Shown: positions 1 through 8,936, counted from the stretch's first letter. The stretch: DNA of 64,000 nt from Rhodocyclaceae bacterium (GCA_020445665.1 JAGRGD010000037.1:1-64000); one strand, 5' to 3'. Numbers and translations are program-made. Notes: generated by a model from the sequence alone, not told the origin.

Positions 1-1080
1 ATCCTGCGCGAGATCAACAAGGGCATGTGGACCATCGGCTATACCGGCCAGAGCCCGGAGCGCCTGAAGGCCCATCAGCAGAACTGGCACACCTTCGACT
101 ACACCACGCTCGAGGCCAAGGGTGGCCCCGCCAATGGCGACACCTACGGCCTGCCGTGGCCGTGCTGGGGCACGCCGGAGATGGGACACCCCGGCACCCA
201 CGTGCTCTACGACACGAGCAAGGCGGTGGCCAAGGGCGGCCTCAACTTCCGCGCCCGCTTCGGCGTCGAGTTCGAAGGCAAGAACCTGCTCGCCGAGGGC
301 TCCTACCCGGTAGGCTGCGAGCTCAAGGGCGGCCACCCCGAGTTCACCGCCGATCTCGTCAAGAAGCTGGGCTGGTGGAATGACCTGACCGCCGATGAAC
401 AGGCTGCCGCCGAAGGCAAGAACTGGAAGACCGACCTCTCGGGCGGCATCCAGCGCGTCGCGATCAAGCACGGCTGCGCACCGTTCGGCAATGCCAAGGC
501 CCGCGCCATCGTCTGGACCTTCCCGGATCGTGTCCCGATCCACCGCGAGCCGCTCTACACCACGCGCCGCGACCTGGTGGCCGACTATCCGACCTACGAC
601 GATCGCAAGAGCCACTACCGCCTGCCGGTCATGTATCAGTCGATTCAGCAGACCGACTACGCGAAGGACTTCCCGATCATCCTCACCAGCGGTCGACTGG
701 TCGAGTACGAGGGAGGCGGCGACGAGACCCGCTCCAACCCGTGGCTGGCCGAGCTGCAGCAGGAGATGTTCGTCGAGCTGAACCCGGTGGACGCCAACAA
801 TAACGGCATCAAGGGCGACGACATGGTGTGGGTCGAGACCCCAGCCGGCAAGATCAAGGTCAAGGCCCTGATCACCGAGCGCGTCAAGCCGGGCGTGGCC
901 TTCGTGCCATTCCACTTCGGCGGCGTGTTCGAGGGCAAGGACCTGCGGCACAAGTATCCCCAGGGCTCCGACCCGTACGTGCTCGGTGAATCGGCCAACA
1001 CGGCGATGACCTACGGGTACGACTCGGTCACCCAGATGCAGGAATCCAAGGTTTCCTGCTGCCGCATTGCTGCAGCCTAA
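1..1080 (+). CDS. Formate dehydrogenase catalytic (alpha) subunit, C-terminal part
   Basis: This is the 3' end of a gene that starts before the window; the reading frame is open from base 1 and stops at TAA. The visible 359 residues match the C-terminal third of a molybdopterin-dependent formate dehydrogenase, including the region that folds as the molybdopterin-dinucleotide-binding beta barrel (GDDMVWVETPAGKIKVKA, then PGVAFVPFHFGG). The large subunit oxidises formate to CO2 at Mo/W-bis-MGD. The identification rests on this region and on the two following genes, an Fe-S subunit and a cytochrome b subunit, which together form the membrane-bound enzyme. The active-site Cys or Sec lies outside the window and cannot be checked. 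Confidence 0.9.
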   Translation: MLREINKGMWTIGYTGQSPERLKAHQQNWHTFDYTTLEAKGGPANGDTYGLPWPCWGTPEMGHPGTHVLYDTSKAVAKGGLNFRARFGVEFEGKNLLAEGSYPVGCELKGGHPEFTADLVKKLGWWNDLTADEQAAAEGKNWKTDLSGGIQRVAIKHGCAPFGNAKARAIVWTFPDRVPIHREPLYTTRRDLVADYPTYDDRKSHYRLPVMYQSIQQTDYAKDFPIILTSGRLVEYEGGGDETRSNPWLAELQQEMFVELNPVDANNNGIKGDDMVWVETPAGKIKVKALITERVKPGVAFVPFHFGGVFEGKDLRHKYPQGSDPYVLGESANTAMTYGYDSVTQMQESKVSCCRIAAA

Positions 1081-1092
1081 GAGGAGTCGATC

Positions 1093-1695
1093 ATGGCAAG
1101 AATGAAGTTCCTGTGTGACGCCGAGCGCTGCATCGAGTGCAATGCCTGTGTCACCGCCTGCAAGAACGAGCACGAGGTCGAGTGGGGTGTGAACCGCCGC
1201 CGCGTGGTCACCATCAACGACGGCGAACCGAACGAGAAGTCCCTTTCGGTCGCCTGCATGCACTGCACGGACGCCCCGTGTGCCGCGGTCTGCCCGGTGG
1301 ACTGCTTCTACACCACCGAGGACGGCGTGGTCCTGCACAACAAGGACGCCTGCATCGGCTGTGGCTACTGCCTCTTCGCCTGCCCGTTCGGCGCGCCCCA
1401 GTTCCCGCAGGACGGCGCCTTTGGCGAGCGCGGCAAGATGGACAAGTGCACCTTCTGCAATGGCGGACCCGAAGCCGACAACTCGGCCGAGGAGCGGGCC
1501 AAGTACGGCCGCAACCGGATCGCCGAGGGCAAGCTGCCGCTGTGCGCCGAGATGTGCTCGACCAAGGCATTGCTGGCCGGCGACGCCAACGAAGTGTCCG
1601 ACATCTTCCGCGAGCGCGTCGTGGCCCGTGGCTCGAACCGGGGCGCCTGGGGCGAGAACCTGCAATTCAACCCGCTCGGTGGCGGCAAGGGCTGA
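1093..1695 (+). CDS. Formate dehydrogenase iron-sulfur (beta) subunit
   Basis: A 200-residue protein that carries electrons from the molybdenum subunit to the cytochrome b subunit. It has four groups of cysteines of the kind that bind [4Fe-4S] clusters: CIECNACVTAC near residue 13, CMHCTDAPCAAVC near 55, CIGCGYCLFAC near 90, and the CTFC and CAEMC pairs near 120 and 155. It follows the catalytic subunit after 12 bases, with a GAGGAG ribosome site before the ATG, and so belongs to the same operon. There is no C-terminal transmembrane anchor of the FdnH kind, so it resembles the shorter three-subunit enzymes with a separate membrane subunit. Confidence 0.92.
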   Translation: MARMKFLCDAERCIECNACVTACKNEHEVEWGVNRRRVVTINDGEPNEKSLSVACMHCTDAPCAAVCPVDCFYTTEDGVVLHNKDACIGCGYCLFACPFGAPQFPQDGAFGERGKMDKCTFCNGGPEADNSAEERAKYGRNRIAEGKLPLCAEMCSTKALLAGDANEVSDIFRERVVARGSNRGAWGENLQFNPLGGGKG

Positions 1696-1779
1696 CCAGC
1701 CCGCCAGCTGCTGGTACGGACCGCCGGCGCCTCCGGGCGCTGGCGGCCGACACACGACAACCGGAAAGGGGAGAATTCA

Positions 1780-2769
1780 ATGGGAGCCAACTCGCTCAAA
1801 CGTCCCGCGGCCTGGCTGATGCGGCTGTTCGCCGTGCTTCTGGCACTGCTGGCCGCCCCGCTGGCGCTGGCGGCGGACGCACCGGCAGCCAAGCCACCCG
1901 GCGACCAGGTGGCCGACTACTGGCGGGAGGTCCGCCAGGGGGTGCCCGGCCTGAGCCAGGTCCAGGGTGCAGAGTCCGGGGTGCTCATCAATGCCGAAGG
2001 GCAGGCGTGGCGCGACCTCAGAAACGGGCCGATCAAGAAGTACGGCGGCACGATCCTGCTGGCGATGATCGGCGTGATTGCGCTGTTCTATCTGATCAAG
2101 GGTCAGATGAAACTGTCCGCGCCGCCGACCGGACGCAAGATGCAGCGCTTCACCTCCTTCGAGCGCTTCGCCCACTGGGGCACTGCCGTCACCTTCGTGC
2201 TGATGGGCATCACCGGCCTGGCGATCCTGTTCGGCCGTACCGTGCTCGGTCCGCTGCTCGGCTCGGAGGGGCTCGGCGGCCTGCTTGCGCTGGGCAAGCT
2301 GGTGCACAACTATCTGGGCCCGGTCTTCCTGTTCTTCACGATCCTGCTGATCGGCGCCTTCCTGCGGGACAACGTCTGGCAGAAGTGCGATGCGGCGTGG
2401 ATCGCCAAGGCCGGCGGCCTGTTCTCGGGCGGACATGTCCCGTCGGGCCGCTTCAACTTCGGTGAGAAGACCTGGTTCTGGCTCGGCGTGACCTTCCTCG
2501 GCCTGTTCGTGGCGGGTACCGGCCTGATCCTCAACTTCCCGGCCCTGATGGACCGCACGCGGGAGCTGATGCAGGACCTCGTGCTGTTGCATGCGATCGG
2601 TGCCGTGATCCTCCTGACCCTGTCCTTCGGCCACATCTACATGGGCACCATCGGGGTCGAGGGCGCCCTCGACTCGATGAAGTCCGGCGAGGTGGACGAG
2701 ACCTGGGCCAAGGAGCACCACGAGATCTGGTACGACGACGTCAAGGCCGGGAAGTCCGGGCACCCCTGA
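1780..2769 (+). CDS. Formate dehydrogenase cytochrome b (gamma) subunit
   Basis: A 329-residue membrane protein, probably the b-type cytochrome that passes electrons from formate to quinone. An N-terminal signal-like segment ends near AAPLALAAD and is followed by a periplasmic stretch of about 60 residues. Then come a membrane segment and a four-helix cytochrome b core. Likely haem histidines are in FERFAHWG, LVHNYLG and LSFGHIYMG. The N-terminal extension is normal for the larger FdoI-like gamma subunits. It lies 84 bases after the Fe-S subunit and is the last gene before a strong terminator, so it closes the operon. Confidence 0.9.
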   Translation: MGANSLKRPAAWLMRLFAVLLALLAAPLALAADAPAAKPPGDQVADYWREVRQGVPGLSQVQGAESGVLINAEGQAWRDLRNGPIKKYGGTILLAMIGVIALFYLIKGQMKLSAPPTGRKMQRFTSFERFAHWGTAVTFVLMGITGLAILFGRTVLGPLLGSEGLGGLLALGKLVHNYLGPVFLFFTILLIGAFLRDNVWQKCDAAWIAKAGGLFSGGHVPSGRFNFGEKTWFWLGVTFLGLFVAGTGLILNFPALMDRTRELMQDLVLLHAIGAVILLTLSFGHIYMGTIGVEGALDSMKSGEVDETWAKEHHEIWYDDVKAGKSGHP

Positions 2770-2790
2770 CATCGCCTTGCTGTGCATTTC

Positions 2791-2821
2791 AGGCCGGAGC
2801 GGTTCACGCTCCGGCCTTTTT
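2791..2821 (+). terminator. Rho-independent terminator of the formate dehydrogenase operon
   Basis: A perfect 11-bp stem (AGGCCGGAGCG / CGCTCCGGCCT) with a 5-base loop is followed by a run of T. It sits 21 bases after the gamma-subunit stop codon and just before the ribosome site of the next gene. Confidence 0.9.
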
Positions 2822-2838
2822 CATGCCAGGGAGCCCCA

Positions 2839-3180
2839 ATGGCGTCGAGATTCCTCCTCTTGCTCGCGACCGTGCTTGTCCCGGTCGAAGCCCTGGCCGC
2901 CGACGGAGAAGCCCTGCGTCGCTTCGGCCTGGCGAGTTGTCTGGCCAGTGCCTTCGGCGACAGCGTGGCGGGAAACGATGCCCGCCGGGCGGCCGGCGCC
3001 TATCTCGAACGTGGCGACGCCTCGTTCGAGGCGTATGAAGCGGTCGCCGCGCTGGCGGATGAGGCGCTCGCCCATGCGGACCCCGCCAAGCACGGTGCGC
3101 CGATCGCCACCCTGGCGTGCATCGACTTCTACGAGTCGCCGCGCCTGCGCGCGCTGATCGACCGGCGGCGGGGCGGGTAG
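2839..3180 (+). CDS. Tai4-like (type VI amidase immunity) secreted protein
   Basis: A 113-residue protein with a signal peptide ending near PVEALAAD. The mature part fits the pattern I know from the Tai4 family, the periplasmic immunity proteins against type VI secretion amidase effectors. It has a small helical domain with an early LASCLASAF motif, then AAGAYLERG, EAYEAV, and a closing [18 protein letters not shown] resembling the family's typical ending. The two cysteines in these motifs could form a disulfide. An upstream in-frame ATG at 2782 would place the signal peptide inside the protein, so the ATG at 2839 behind GGGAG is preferred. No effector or secretion gene is adjacent, so it is an orphan. 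Family assignment is from memory of the motif pattern. Confidence 0.6.
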   Translation: MASRFLLLLATVLVPVEALAADGEALRRFGLASCLASAFGDSVAGNDARRAAGAYLERGDASFEAYEAVAALADEALAHADPAKHGAPIATLACIDFYESPRLRALIDRRRGG

Positions 3181-3545
3181 CGCCACCACAGCCAGGCGAC
3201 GCCCACGGCGAAGCTCACATAGGCCGTCGCGAACACCCAGCCGGGCGCATCGTAGAAGAGCAGCCGATGCAGCCACTCGGCGATGAAGCCGCGGCTCGCG
3301 AGACGCCCGGCGGCGGCACCGCGCAGGCCCGCCTCGAGCGTGGTCAGGGGGCAGACACCTCCGAACACGGCCTGGCCGGCGACGAACAGCACCACCAGCA
3401 GATGCGTGACGCGCAGGGGAAAGCTGTACGCCAGCCGCCAGCCCCGTCGCCGGCCGACCCAGACGAGGCCGGGCACGAGCACCACGAAGGCCACCACCAG
3501 GGCATGTCCGACGAGCACCAGATCGGCCAAGGCGCCGTCACTCAC
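3129..3545 (-). CDS. DUF2784 family membrane protein
   Basis: A 138-residue protein with about four hydrophobic helices. The pattern [17 protein letters not shown] at the start, the central VCPLTTLE motif and a late aromatic helix are typical of DUF2784, a family of small inner-membrane proteins of unknown function. The gene converges on the Tai4-like gene and their 3' ends overlap by about 50 bases. Nothing in the context suggests a role. Confidence 0.75.
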   Translation of the reverse strand: MSDGALADLVLVGHALVVAFVVLVPGLVWVGRRRGWRLAYSFPLRVTHLLVVLFVAGQAVFGGVCPLTTLEAGLRGAAAGRLASRGFIAEWLHRLLFYDAPGWVFATAYVSFAVGVAWLWWRYPPRRRSISARRRGDS

Positions 3546-3655
3546 GGGCCACGTCCACCGCGGGGAGCCGCTTCACGGCCAGGGCCCTCACGTCGTGCAG
3601 CGCACCATCCGCGGCGGCGGACGCGAATCGAGCTTTCGTGTGTCATGTCACAAAA

Positions 3656-3672
3656 GGCGAAAACATTTCGCC
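3656..3672. repeat. Short perfect inverted repeat
   Basis: GGCGAAA and TTTCGCC flank a 3-base spacer in the region between the divergent DUF2784 and chemoreceptor genes, 37 bases upstream of the FNR-type box. It could be an operator or a small hairpin; there is no T run after it on the plus strand. Confidence 0.4.
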
Positions 3673-3708
3673 ATGGCAGGCACTTGCGTACGCCTCATGG
3701 CCAGGAGG

Positions 3709-3750
3709 TTGATTGCGATCAACGCCCCACCCGTGCCATTCGCATACATT
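3709..3750 (+). promoter_or_regulatory. FNR/ANR-type box with class II promoter for the chemoreceptor
   Basis: TTGATTGCGATCAA at 3709-3722 is a perfect match to the FNR/ANR consensus TTGAT-N4-ATCAA. A -10-like TACATT lies at 3745-3750. If transcription starts near 3757, the box is centred at -41.5, the standard class II activator position, and no -35 element is needed. The spacing therefore supports oxygen-dependent activation of the chemoreceptor that starts at 3784. Confidence 0.75.
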
Positions 3751-3783
3751 GCCATGCAACAAACCTTTACAAAGGTAAGAATC

Positions 3784-5412
3784 ATGCTGCGCAATCTCCC
3801 GCTCGCCGCAAAGTTCGGACTCGCCATGTCCATCATCGCCGTCCTGATGCTCGCAGCGCTCCTCGCGCTGCTGTCCGCCGAGCGGGACCGGACCTACGCT
3901 GCCCGCGACACGGTGGTGCAGACTCTGGTGGATCAGAGCATCGCCTTGATGCAGAGTTTCGACAGCGAGGTCGGGGCCGGCCGGCTCGACCAGGAGACCG
4001 CCCAGGCGCTCGCCCGCGCCGCAATTGGCGCGACGCGCCATGGCGACGGCGACTACTTCTGGATCCAGGACGCCTCGGCCCGCATCGTCATGCATCCGAT
4101 CAAGCCGGAGTTGAATGGTCGCGACATGCGCGAGTTCCGTGACCCGGACGGCCAGCCGATCTTCGCCGAGTTCGCGCGCCTCGCCGCGGCCGGCGGTGGC
4201 ACCCTGCGCTACGCCTGGCCGCGCCCGGGCGAGACCGCGCCCCAGCCCAAGATCGCCTACGTCGAGGCCTATGCGCCGTGGGGCTGGATCGTGGGCACCG
4301 GTACCTACGTGGATGACATCGAATCCCGCTTCTGGCGGGACGCGCTGCAGCAGGGGGGCATCCTTGTCGGGCTGATGCTTGCCTCCATGGGCCTGTTCGC
4401 TTTCATGCTGCGACGCTGCGTCACCGGTCCGGTCGCGCGGATGCGCCAGCAGATGCTCGCCGTGGAACAGGGGCGCGACCTGACCGTGTCCCTCGACCTG
4501 CCCTGTCGCGACGAGATCGGCGAAACCGCGGCCAGCTTCACCCGACTGATCGGGTCGCTGCGCAGCGGCTTCCAGACCATCGGCCAGCAGTCCGGCGAAG
4601 TCGCCAGCGCGGCCGAGTCCCTCTCGGCCTCGGCGGCACAGGTCCACCATAGCAGCGGCCTGCAGAGCGAGTCCGCGGCTTCGATGAGTGCCGCGGTCCA
4701 GCAGATGACGGTCAGCATCGGCCATGTCGCCGACAACGCCCAGCAGGTCGAGGCGAGCGGGGAGGCGAGCTTCACGGAGGGCCACCGCGGGGTTGAGGAG
4801 CTCGGGCGGCTCGGCACCGAACTGTCCGGCCTGGGCGAGGCGGTGCGGCGCATGGAGGAACGGGTCGCCGGTTTCATCGAGAGCACGCAGACCATCAGCG
4901 GGCTGACCCAGCAGGTCCGCGACATCGCCGACCAGACCAACCTGCTCGCCCTCAATGCCTCGATCGAGGCGGCCCGGGCCGGCGAGGCGGGACGCGGGTT
5001 TGCCGTGGTCGCGGACGAGGTTGGCAAGCTCGCCGAAAAGTCCGCCCGCACGGCCGACGAGATCGACCAGATCACCCGCCAGCTGCGTGAGCGGAGCACC
5101 GAAGTGGACACCACCATGCGCGACAGCGACCAGCGGATCACATCCGCCGGAACTCTGATGGATTCCGTCGCCGCGCACTTTCACCACATCGACTCGCTGA
5201 TCCAGCAGACGCGCACTGGCGTCCGGGACATCGCAGCCGCCATGGACGAGCAACGTGCTGCGACGCAGGGCATCGCACGCGAAGTCGAGAGCATCGCCCA
5301 GATGGCCGAGGAGAACAGTGCCGGCGCGCTCAGCACGGCCCGCTCGGCAACGCACATGCAGTCCCTCTCCCAGACCCTCCAGGGCGCCGTCGCGGGCTAC
5401 CGCGTGGCCTGA
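3784..5412 (+). CDS. Methyl-accepting chemotaxis protein with single Cache sensor
   Basis: A 542-residue chemoreceptor. A membrane helix at about 12-32 is followed by a periplasmic single-Cache domain to about 185, with the typical YFWIQD and [14 protein letters not shown] motifs. A second membrane helix spans about 190-209, then a HAMP domain, then the signalling domain whose hairpin tip ([20 protein letters not shown]) lies near residue 385. It would sense a small periplasmic ligand, perhaps a carboxylate, and control the CheA kinase. The ATG at 3784 gives a normal N-terminus; an in-frame ATG at 3754 falls before the predicted transcription start. There is no CheR pentapeptide at the end. 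The FNR-type box upstream suggests expression at low oxygen. Confidence 0.93.
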   Translation: MLRNLPLAAKFGLAMSIIAVLMLAALLALLSAERDRTYAARDTVVQTLVDQSIALMQSFDSEVGAGRLDQETAQALARAAIGATRHGDGDYFWIQDASARIVMHPIKPELNGRDMREFRDPDGQPIFAEFARLAAAGGGTLRYAWPRPGETAPQPKIAYVEAYAPWGWIVGTGTYVDDIESRFWRDALQQGGILVGLMLASMGLFAFMLRRCVTGPVARMRQQMLAVEQGRDLTVSLDLPCRDEIGETAASFTRLIGSLRSGFQTIGQQSGEVASAAESLSASAAQVHHSSGLQSESAASMSAAVQQMTVSIGHVADNAQQVEASGEASFTEGHRGVEELGRLGTELSGLGEAVRRMEERVAGFIESTQTISGLTQQVRDIADQTNLLALNASIEAARAGEAGRGFAVVADEVGKLAEKSARTADEIDQITRQLRERSTEVDTTMRDSDQRITSAGTLMDSVAAHFHHIDSLIQQTRTGVRDIAAAMDEQRAATQGIAREVESIAQMAEENSAGALSTARSATHMQSLSQTLQGAVAGYRVA

Positions 5413-5416
5413 CCAC

Positions 5417-5740
5417 TCACCGGGGCATCTGCCGGGCGCCTGCCCCGCTCAGGCCCTGACGCAGCGCCATCCACCATCGGGCGAAGACGCGTTCGATCCG
5501 CTCCGGCGGTGTCACCGGGCCCGGCGACGCATCGTCGGCGGGGCAGCGCACGGCGGGGCCGGTCGCCCCATCTGCGGGCACCCGGCGGCGTTTCGCGGCC
5601 CGCGCGACGGCATAGGGTACCGCCGTTGCCTGACTTCCATTGACGGACAGGGCTGCGGCAAACTCACCCGCCATCTCCGCCGGCGCAAAGCAAGCCGCCG
5701 CGCAGGCACCTGCAGCCGCCAGGTATCGAATCGATCGCAT
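5417..5740 (-). CDS. Small exported protein of unknown function
   Basis: A predicted 107-residue protein with a likely signal peptide (SIRYLAAAGACAAACFA). The mature part is rich in Ala, Arg and Pro, with a more structured C-terminal segment around PERIERVFARWWMALRQG. A GTG lies just upstream at 5743, but the ATG at 5740 has a good GGAGGGGAG ribosome site. It converges on the chemoreceptor with a 4-base gap. I do not recognise a family. The signal peptide and ribosome site support a real gene, but high-GC noise is possible. Confidence 0.5.
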   Translation of the reverse strand: MRSIRYLAAAGACAAACFAPAEMAGEFAAALSVNGSQATAVPYAVARAAKRRRVPADGATGPAVRCPADDASPGPVTPPERIERVFARWWMALRQGLSGAGARQMPR

Positions 5741-5743
5741 CAC

Positions 5744-6112
5744 GCTCCCCTCCGCCCGGACTTTCGTTCAGCATCGAGGGGCCGCTCCGAGGCGTCCGTC
5801 GGCAGGAGCCCGAAGCGATGTCGGCGGGGGCCGACGCGGGCTTCTGCAACCGTTCGTCGGCCCACCGCCGTACGCCAGGGACGGCCGCCCCGCGTCTGTC
5901 GAATCGCACGGGCCTCGGCCGACGGGTTCACACCACCCCAGACGGAACTGCCCCGATGAAGACCCCGCCGCCCTGTCCAGCCATCGCGCACGGAACCTGG
6001 CCACCACCGTCCGGCCCGCGCGCCAGGCGCCTGTTCCATCCCTACCCGCTCGCGGCGCCGGCAAGGCACCCGGCCGGCCCTAACCCCCCCAAGCCCCAGG
6101 AGGACCGCAACG
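5744..6112. other. Gene-poor stretch, nothing recognised
   Basis: Open frames exist on both strands here, but their predicted proteins are strings of Arg, Pro, Gly and Ala with no domain, and none has a convincing ribosome site. The 3' end contains the AGGAGG site of the next gene. I see no RNA gene or repeat. Confidence 0.5.
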
Positions 6113-6535
6113 ATGACGCTTGAGCCCTACCTCACTTTCAATGGCCGCTGCGAGGAGGCCCTTCAGTTCTACGTCCGGCAGCTCGATGCCGAGGTCACGG
6201 CATTGATGCGCTTCGCCGACGCACCGGAACACGGCGCCGGCTGCGCACCCGGCCCCCAGCCGGCGCCGGATAAGATCATGCACGCCTGCCTGCGTATCGG
6301 CGACGCCACCCTGATGGCCTCGGACGGCATGGCCGACGGCCCCCCCCGCTTCGAGGGGTTTGCGCTGACCCTGGCGGTGGAAGACGAGGCCAGCGCCCGC
6401 CGCCGCTTCGAGGCGCTCGGTGACGGCGGCCAGATCCTGATGCCCCTCGCACCGACCTTCTTCGCCCACCAGTTCGGCATGGTGGCCGACCGCTTCGGTG
6501 TCAGCTGGATGGTCATCATCCCGCGCGACGCCTGA
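6113..6535 (+). CDS. VOC superfamily protein, PhnB/glyoxalase-like
   Basis: A 140-residue protein of the vicinal-oxygen-chelate fold, of the PhnB-like type often annotated as 3-demethylubiquinone methyltransferase-like or bleomycin-resistance-like. It starts with PYLTFNGRCEEALQFYV, the usual opening of this group, and ends with the typical DRFGVSWMVIIP strand. Substrate unknown. The ATG follows AGGAGG at good spacing. It stands alone, with a long hairpin directly after it. Confidence 0.85.
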   Translation: MTLEPYLTFNGRCEEALQFYVRQLDAEVTALMRFADAPEHGAGCAPGPQPAPDKIMHACLRIGDATLMASDGMADGPPRFEGFALTLAVEDEASARRRFEALGDGGQILMPLAPTFFAHQFGMVADRFGVSWMVIIPRDA

Positions 6536-6542
6536 GCCTTCC

Positions 6543-6578
6543 TGCGGTACGCCGGGGCCGACGCCCCGGCGTACCGCA
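6543..6578 (+). terminator. Long perfect hairpin after the VOC gene
   Basis: A 16-bp perfect stem (TGCGGTACGCCGGGGC and its complement) with a CGAC loop begins 8 bases after the stop codon. It lacks a T run, so it may act as a weak terminator or as an mRNA 3'-end stabiliser. Confidence 0.55.
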
Positions 6579-6592
6579 GTGATCGCGATCAC
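6579..6592. promoter_or_regulatory. CRP/FNR-superfamily palindrome upstream of second chemoreceptor
   Basis: GTGATCGCGATCAC is a perfect palindrome with the GTGA-N6-TCAC half-sites of CRP-type regulators. It is centred at about 6585.5, some 36-40 bases upstream of the best -10 candidate (TATAAC at 6621), and directly abuts the hairpin of the preceding gene. Confidence 0.45.
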
Positions 6593-6611
6593 GGTTGTCG
6601 CGCAGAAGCGC

Positions 6612-6638
6612 TCAAGTTCCTATAACTTTTTCCGTATC
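6612..6638 (+). promoter_or_regulatory. Possible promoter of second chemoreceptor (sigma-28-like or sigma-70 -10)
   Basis: TCAAGTTC at 6612-6619 matches the flagellar sigma-28 -35 consensus TAAAGTTT at six of eight positions. An 11-base spacer follows, then TCCGTATC, which shares only the CCG core with the sigma-28 -10 element. TATAAC at 6621-6626 inside the same stretch would serve as a sigma-70 -10. The sequence does not decide between the two. Confidence 0.35.
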
Positions 6639-6706
6639 TCCACGGAACTCACGGGCGAATCCCCCCCAAGCGGGAACGGCTCCGGAGAACCGGGAGAGCA
6701 TTCAGA

Positions 6707-8344
6707 GTGAAATCACTATCGTCGCTGCCGCTCACGTGGCGGCTTTTTGTCCTTGTCGCCAGCGCCCTTGTCGGATTCGTGGCCCTCACCGGCCTCGCCT
6801 CATGGCACAACCGGCAGGACGTCACAGCCCTCGAGCACAAGCGGATCGAGCATATGGTCGAGGCCGCCGGCACGATCCTCGGCCGCTTCCACGCCCTCGA
6901 GACCGAAGGGCGGCTCAGCCGCGCCGAGGCCCAGGCCGAAGCCCTCGCGACGCTGCGCGCATTGCGCTTCGACAATGGCGGCAACTACATCTTCATCTAC
7001 AACCAGCAGGCGGTCGCGCTGCTGGTGCCGACCAAGCCGGAGATCGAAGGCAAGTCGCTGGCCGGCAAGACCGACGCCAACGGGGTCGCGCTGTTCGACC
7101 GCATTGCCGAGGTCGCCCGCAGCGGCAAGGCGCAGACCATCGAGTACGTGTGGCCCCGCACCGCGGGCGGCGAGCCGGAGCGCAAGGTCTCATATGTGGC
7201 GGCCTTTTCCCCCTGGGGATGGGCCTTCGGCACCGGCATCTACCTGGAGAGCGCCGACGCCGCCTTCCGCTCGATGCTGGTGCGCAACCTCTCGGTGGCG
7301 GGCGGCCTGATCCTGATGGTGTCGCTGATCGCCTGGGCCATCGCTCGCGGCATCCTTCGACAGCTCGGCGGCGAGCCCGCCTACGCCTGTGCGGTGATGC
7401 AGCGGGTCGCCCAGGGCGACCTGCGCTCGGAGGTGGTCGTCGACGGCCCCTCGGACTCCCTGCTCGGCGCGCTCAAGGCGATGGTCGGCGACCTGCGACA
7501 GGTGGTCGGATCGATTGCCGGCAGCGCCAGCCAGGTGGCCGACAGCTCGACCCGGATCTCCGAGGTGGCCCGCGAGGTGGCCGACTCCACCGAACGCCAG
7601 ACCGACGCGACGGCCTCGATCGCCGCCGCGGTCGAGGAGATGACGGTCAGCATCAACCATATCTCGGAGAACGCCGGCGACACCGAATCCACCTCCGCCC
7701 AGACCGCCCGGCTGGCCGAACGGGGCCGTGAACAGGCGGTTCAGGCGGCTGGCGGCATGAAGCGGATCGCCGGCAAGGTGCAGGACGCCCGCGACCGCAT
7801 CGCCCACCTGGCGGAGCGGGCCGACCAGATCAGCGGCATCGCCAACGTCATCAAGGAGATCGCCGCGCAGACCAACCTGCTGGCCCTCAATGCGGCCATC
7901 GAGGCCGCCCGGGCGGGCGAGCAGGGCCGTGGCTTCGCGGTCGTGGCCGACGAGGTGCGCGGCCTGGCGGAGCGTACCGCCACGGCGACGGTCCAGATCG
8001 AACAGATGATCCAGGGCGTGTCCGACGACACCAGCGACGCGGTGGATTCGATGGAGGCGGTCAACCAGGAGGTCGGCAGCGGCGTCACGATGGTCGAAGA
8101 GGCCAGCGAGTCGCTGAGCGAGATCAACGAGGGCACCGTGGCCTCCCTGGATCGCATCCGCGACGTCGCCGAGGCCACCCGCGAGCAGAGCAGTGCGAGC
8201 ACCGCCATCGCCCAGCGGGTCGAGCAGATCGCCGACATGTGCGAGCGCACCAGCGCCTCGATGGGCACCACCCTCGACGCCATGCAATCCCTCGCCCGGC
8301 TGTCCGCGACGCTGCAGGAGTCCACCGGACGATTCCGCGTCTGA
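6707..8344 (+). CDS. Methyl-accepting chemotaxis protein with single Cache sensor
   Basis: A 545-residue chemoreceptor with the same architecture as the one starting at 3784: membrane helix near 10-30, periplasmic single-Cache domain ([12 protein letters not shown], then [15 protein letters not shown]), second membrane helix near 194-217, HAMP and signalling domain. The hairpin tip [20 protein letters not shown] lies near residue 388. The start is GTG behind GGGAG. It resembles its neighbour only in architecture and conserved motifs, so this is a pair of related receptors rather than a recent duplication. The possible CRP-type and sigma-28-type sites upstream suggest different control from the first receptor. 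Confidence 0.93.
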   Translation: MKSLSSLPLTWRLFVLVASALVGFVALTGLASWHNRQDVTALEHKRIEHMVEAAGTILGRFHALETEGRLSRAEAQAEALATLRALRFDNGGNYIFIYNQQAVALLVPTKPEIEGKSLAGKTDANGVALFDRIAEVARSGKAQTIEYVWPRTAGGEPERKVSYVAAFSPWGWAFGTGIYLESADAAFRSMLVRNLSVAGGLILMVSLIAWAIARGILRQLGGEPAYACAVMQRVAQGDLRSEVVVDGPSDSLLGALKAMVGDLRQVVGSIAGSASQVADSSTRISEVAREVADSTERQTDATASIAAAVEEMTVSINHISENAGDTESTSAQTARLAERGREQAVQAAGGMKRIAGKVQDARDRIAHLAERADQISGIANVIKEIAAQTNLLALNAAIEAARAGEQGRGFAVVADEVRGLAERTATATVQIEQMIQGVSDDTSDAVDSMEAVNQEVGSGVTMVEEASESLSEINEGTVASLDRIRDVAEATREQSSASTAIAQRVEQIADMCERTSASMGTTLDAMQSLARLSATLQESTGRFRV

Positions 8345-8370
8345 GCGGATCGCCGCAACCCCGTCCCCGC

Positions 8371-8400
8371 GCCGGCCGTGTGAGCGATTGCACGGCCGGC
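8371..8400 (+). terminator. Hairpin after the chemoreceptor
   Basis: A 10-bp perfect stem (GCCGGCCGTG / CACGGCCGGC) with a 10-base loop lies 26 bases after the chemoreceptor stop codon. The tail has only short T stretches, so termination strength is uncertain. Confidence 0.5.
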
Positions 8401-8520
8401 CTTGCGTTGTCCGACCGGTTTCCGCCCGGTGACGCCACTCACCGAGTAAGGCATCCGGCATTTCGAGCGACTCAGGTTCAGGGAGTCCGGCCAGGGCGCC
8501 AGGACCATCGGGAGACGACC

Positions 8521-8847
8521 ATGAACAGCGAACCGGCCCAGCAACGACTGCAACGCGAGAACCTGCAATTCGCCGGCAGCGGCGGCGTCAGCCAGGGCAA
8601 CGCCGACCGGGGTTTCCGCCCCGCCTTCCGCGACAGTGAAACGCGCCGGATCTACCCATCGTGCTTCGCCGATGGCCGCGCCGCGCCCTTCCACCTGGTC
8701 GATGGGCTGCCCGCCGAGGCCGTCGAGGCGCGCGACCCCCGCGGCCGCGTCACCCGCATCAAGGCCACGGTCGTGTCCGGCTTCATCCGCGACGGCCGCT
8801 TCTATACCCGCGACGAGGCGCGCCGGGCCGTCGAGACCCTGCACTGA
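8521..8847 (+). CDS. Small conserved-looking cytoplasmic protein, unknown function
   Basis: A 108-residue hydrophilic protein without signal peptide or membrane segment. The ATG follows GGGAGACG. The first half is Gln/Gly-rich and probably disordered. The second half (RRIYPSCFADGRAAPFHLVDGLP to the end) looks folded, with alternating hydrophobic residues and several aromatic ones. I do not recognise a family. Confidence 0.6.
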   Translation: MNSEPAQQRLQRENLQFAGSGGVSQGNADRGFRPAFRDSETRRIYPSCFADGRAAPFHLVDGLPAEAVEARDPRGRVTRIKATVVSGFIRDGRFYTRDEARRAVETLH

Positions 8848-8936
8848 GTCAACATCGCGCGGACATTCTCCTGCGCCCGGTGGGCGGGTCGCCTATCATG
8901 CGCTCTGTCCCGAACCACCCCACCCATGACCGCGCC

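Noticed and set aside
1777..2787. Long open frame on the minus strand opposite the formate dehydrogenase gamma gene
   Set aside because: It is a mirror of a clear cytochrome b gene; the predicted protein is rich in His, Gln, Gly and Arg with no domain, typical of antisense frames in GC-rich DNA.
3643..5355. 570-codon open frame antisense to the first chemoreceptor
   Set aside because: The chemoreceptor has a complete domain architecture; the antisense product shows no motif, only composition bias.
5740..6069. Open frames on both strands in the gene-poor stretch before the VOC gene
   Set aside because: Arg/Pro/Gly-rich products without ribosome sites or domains.
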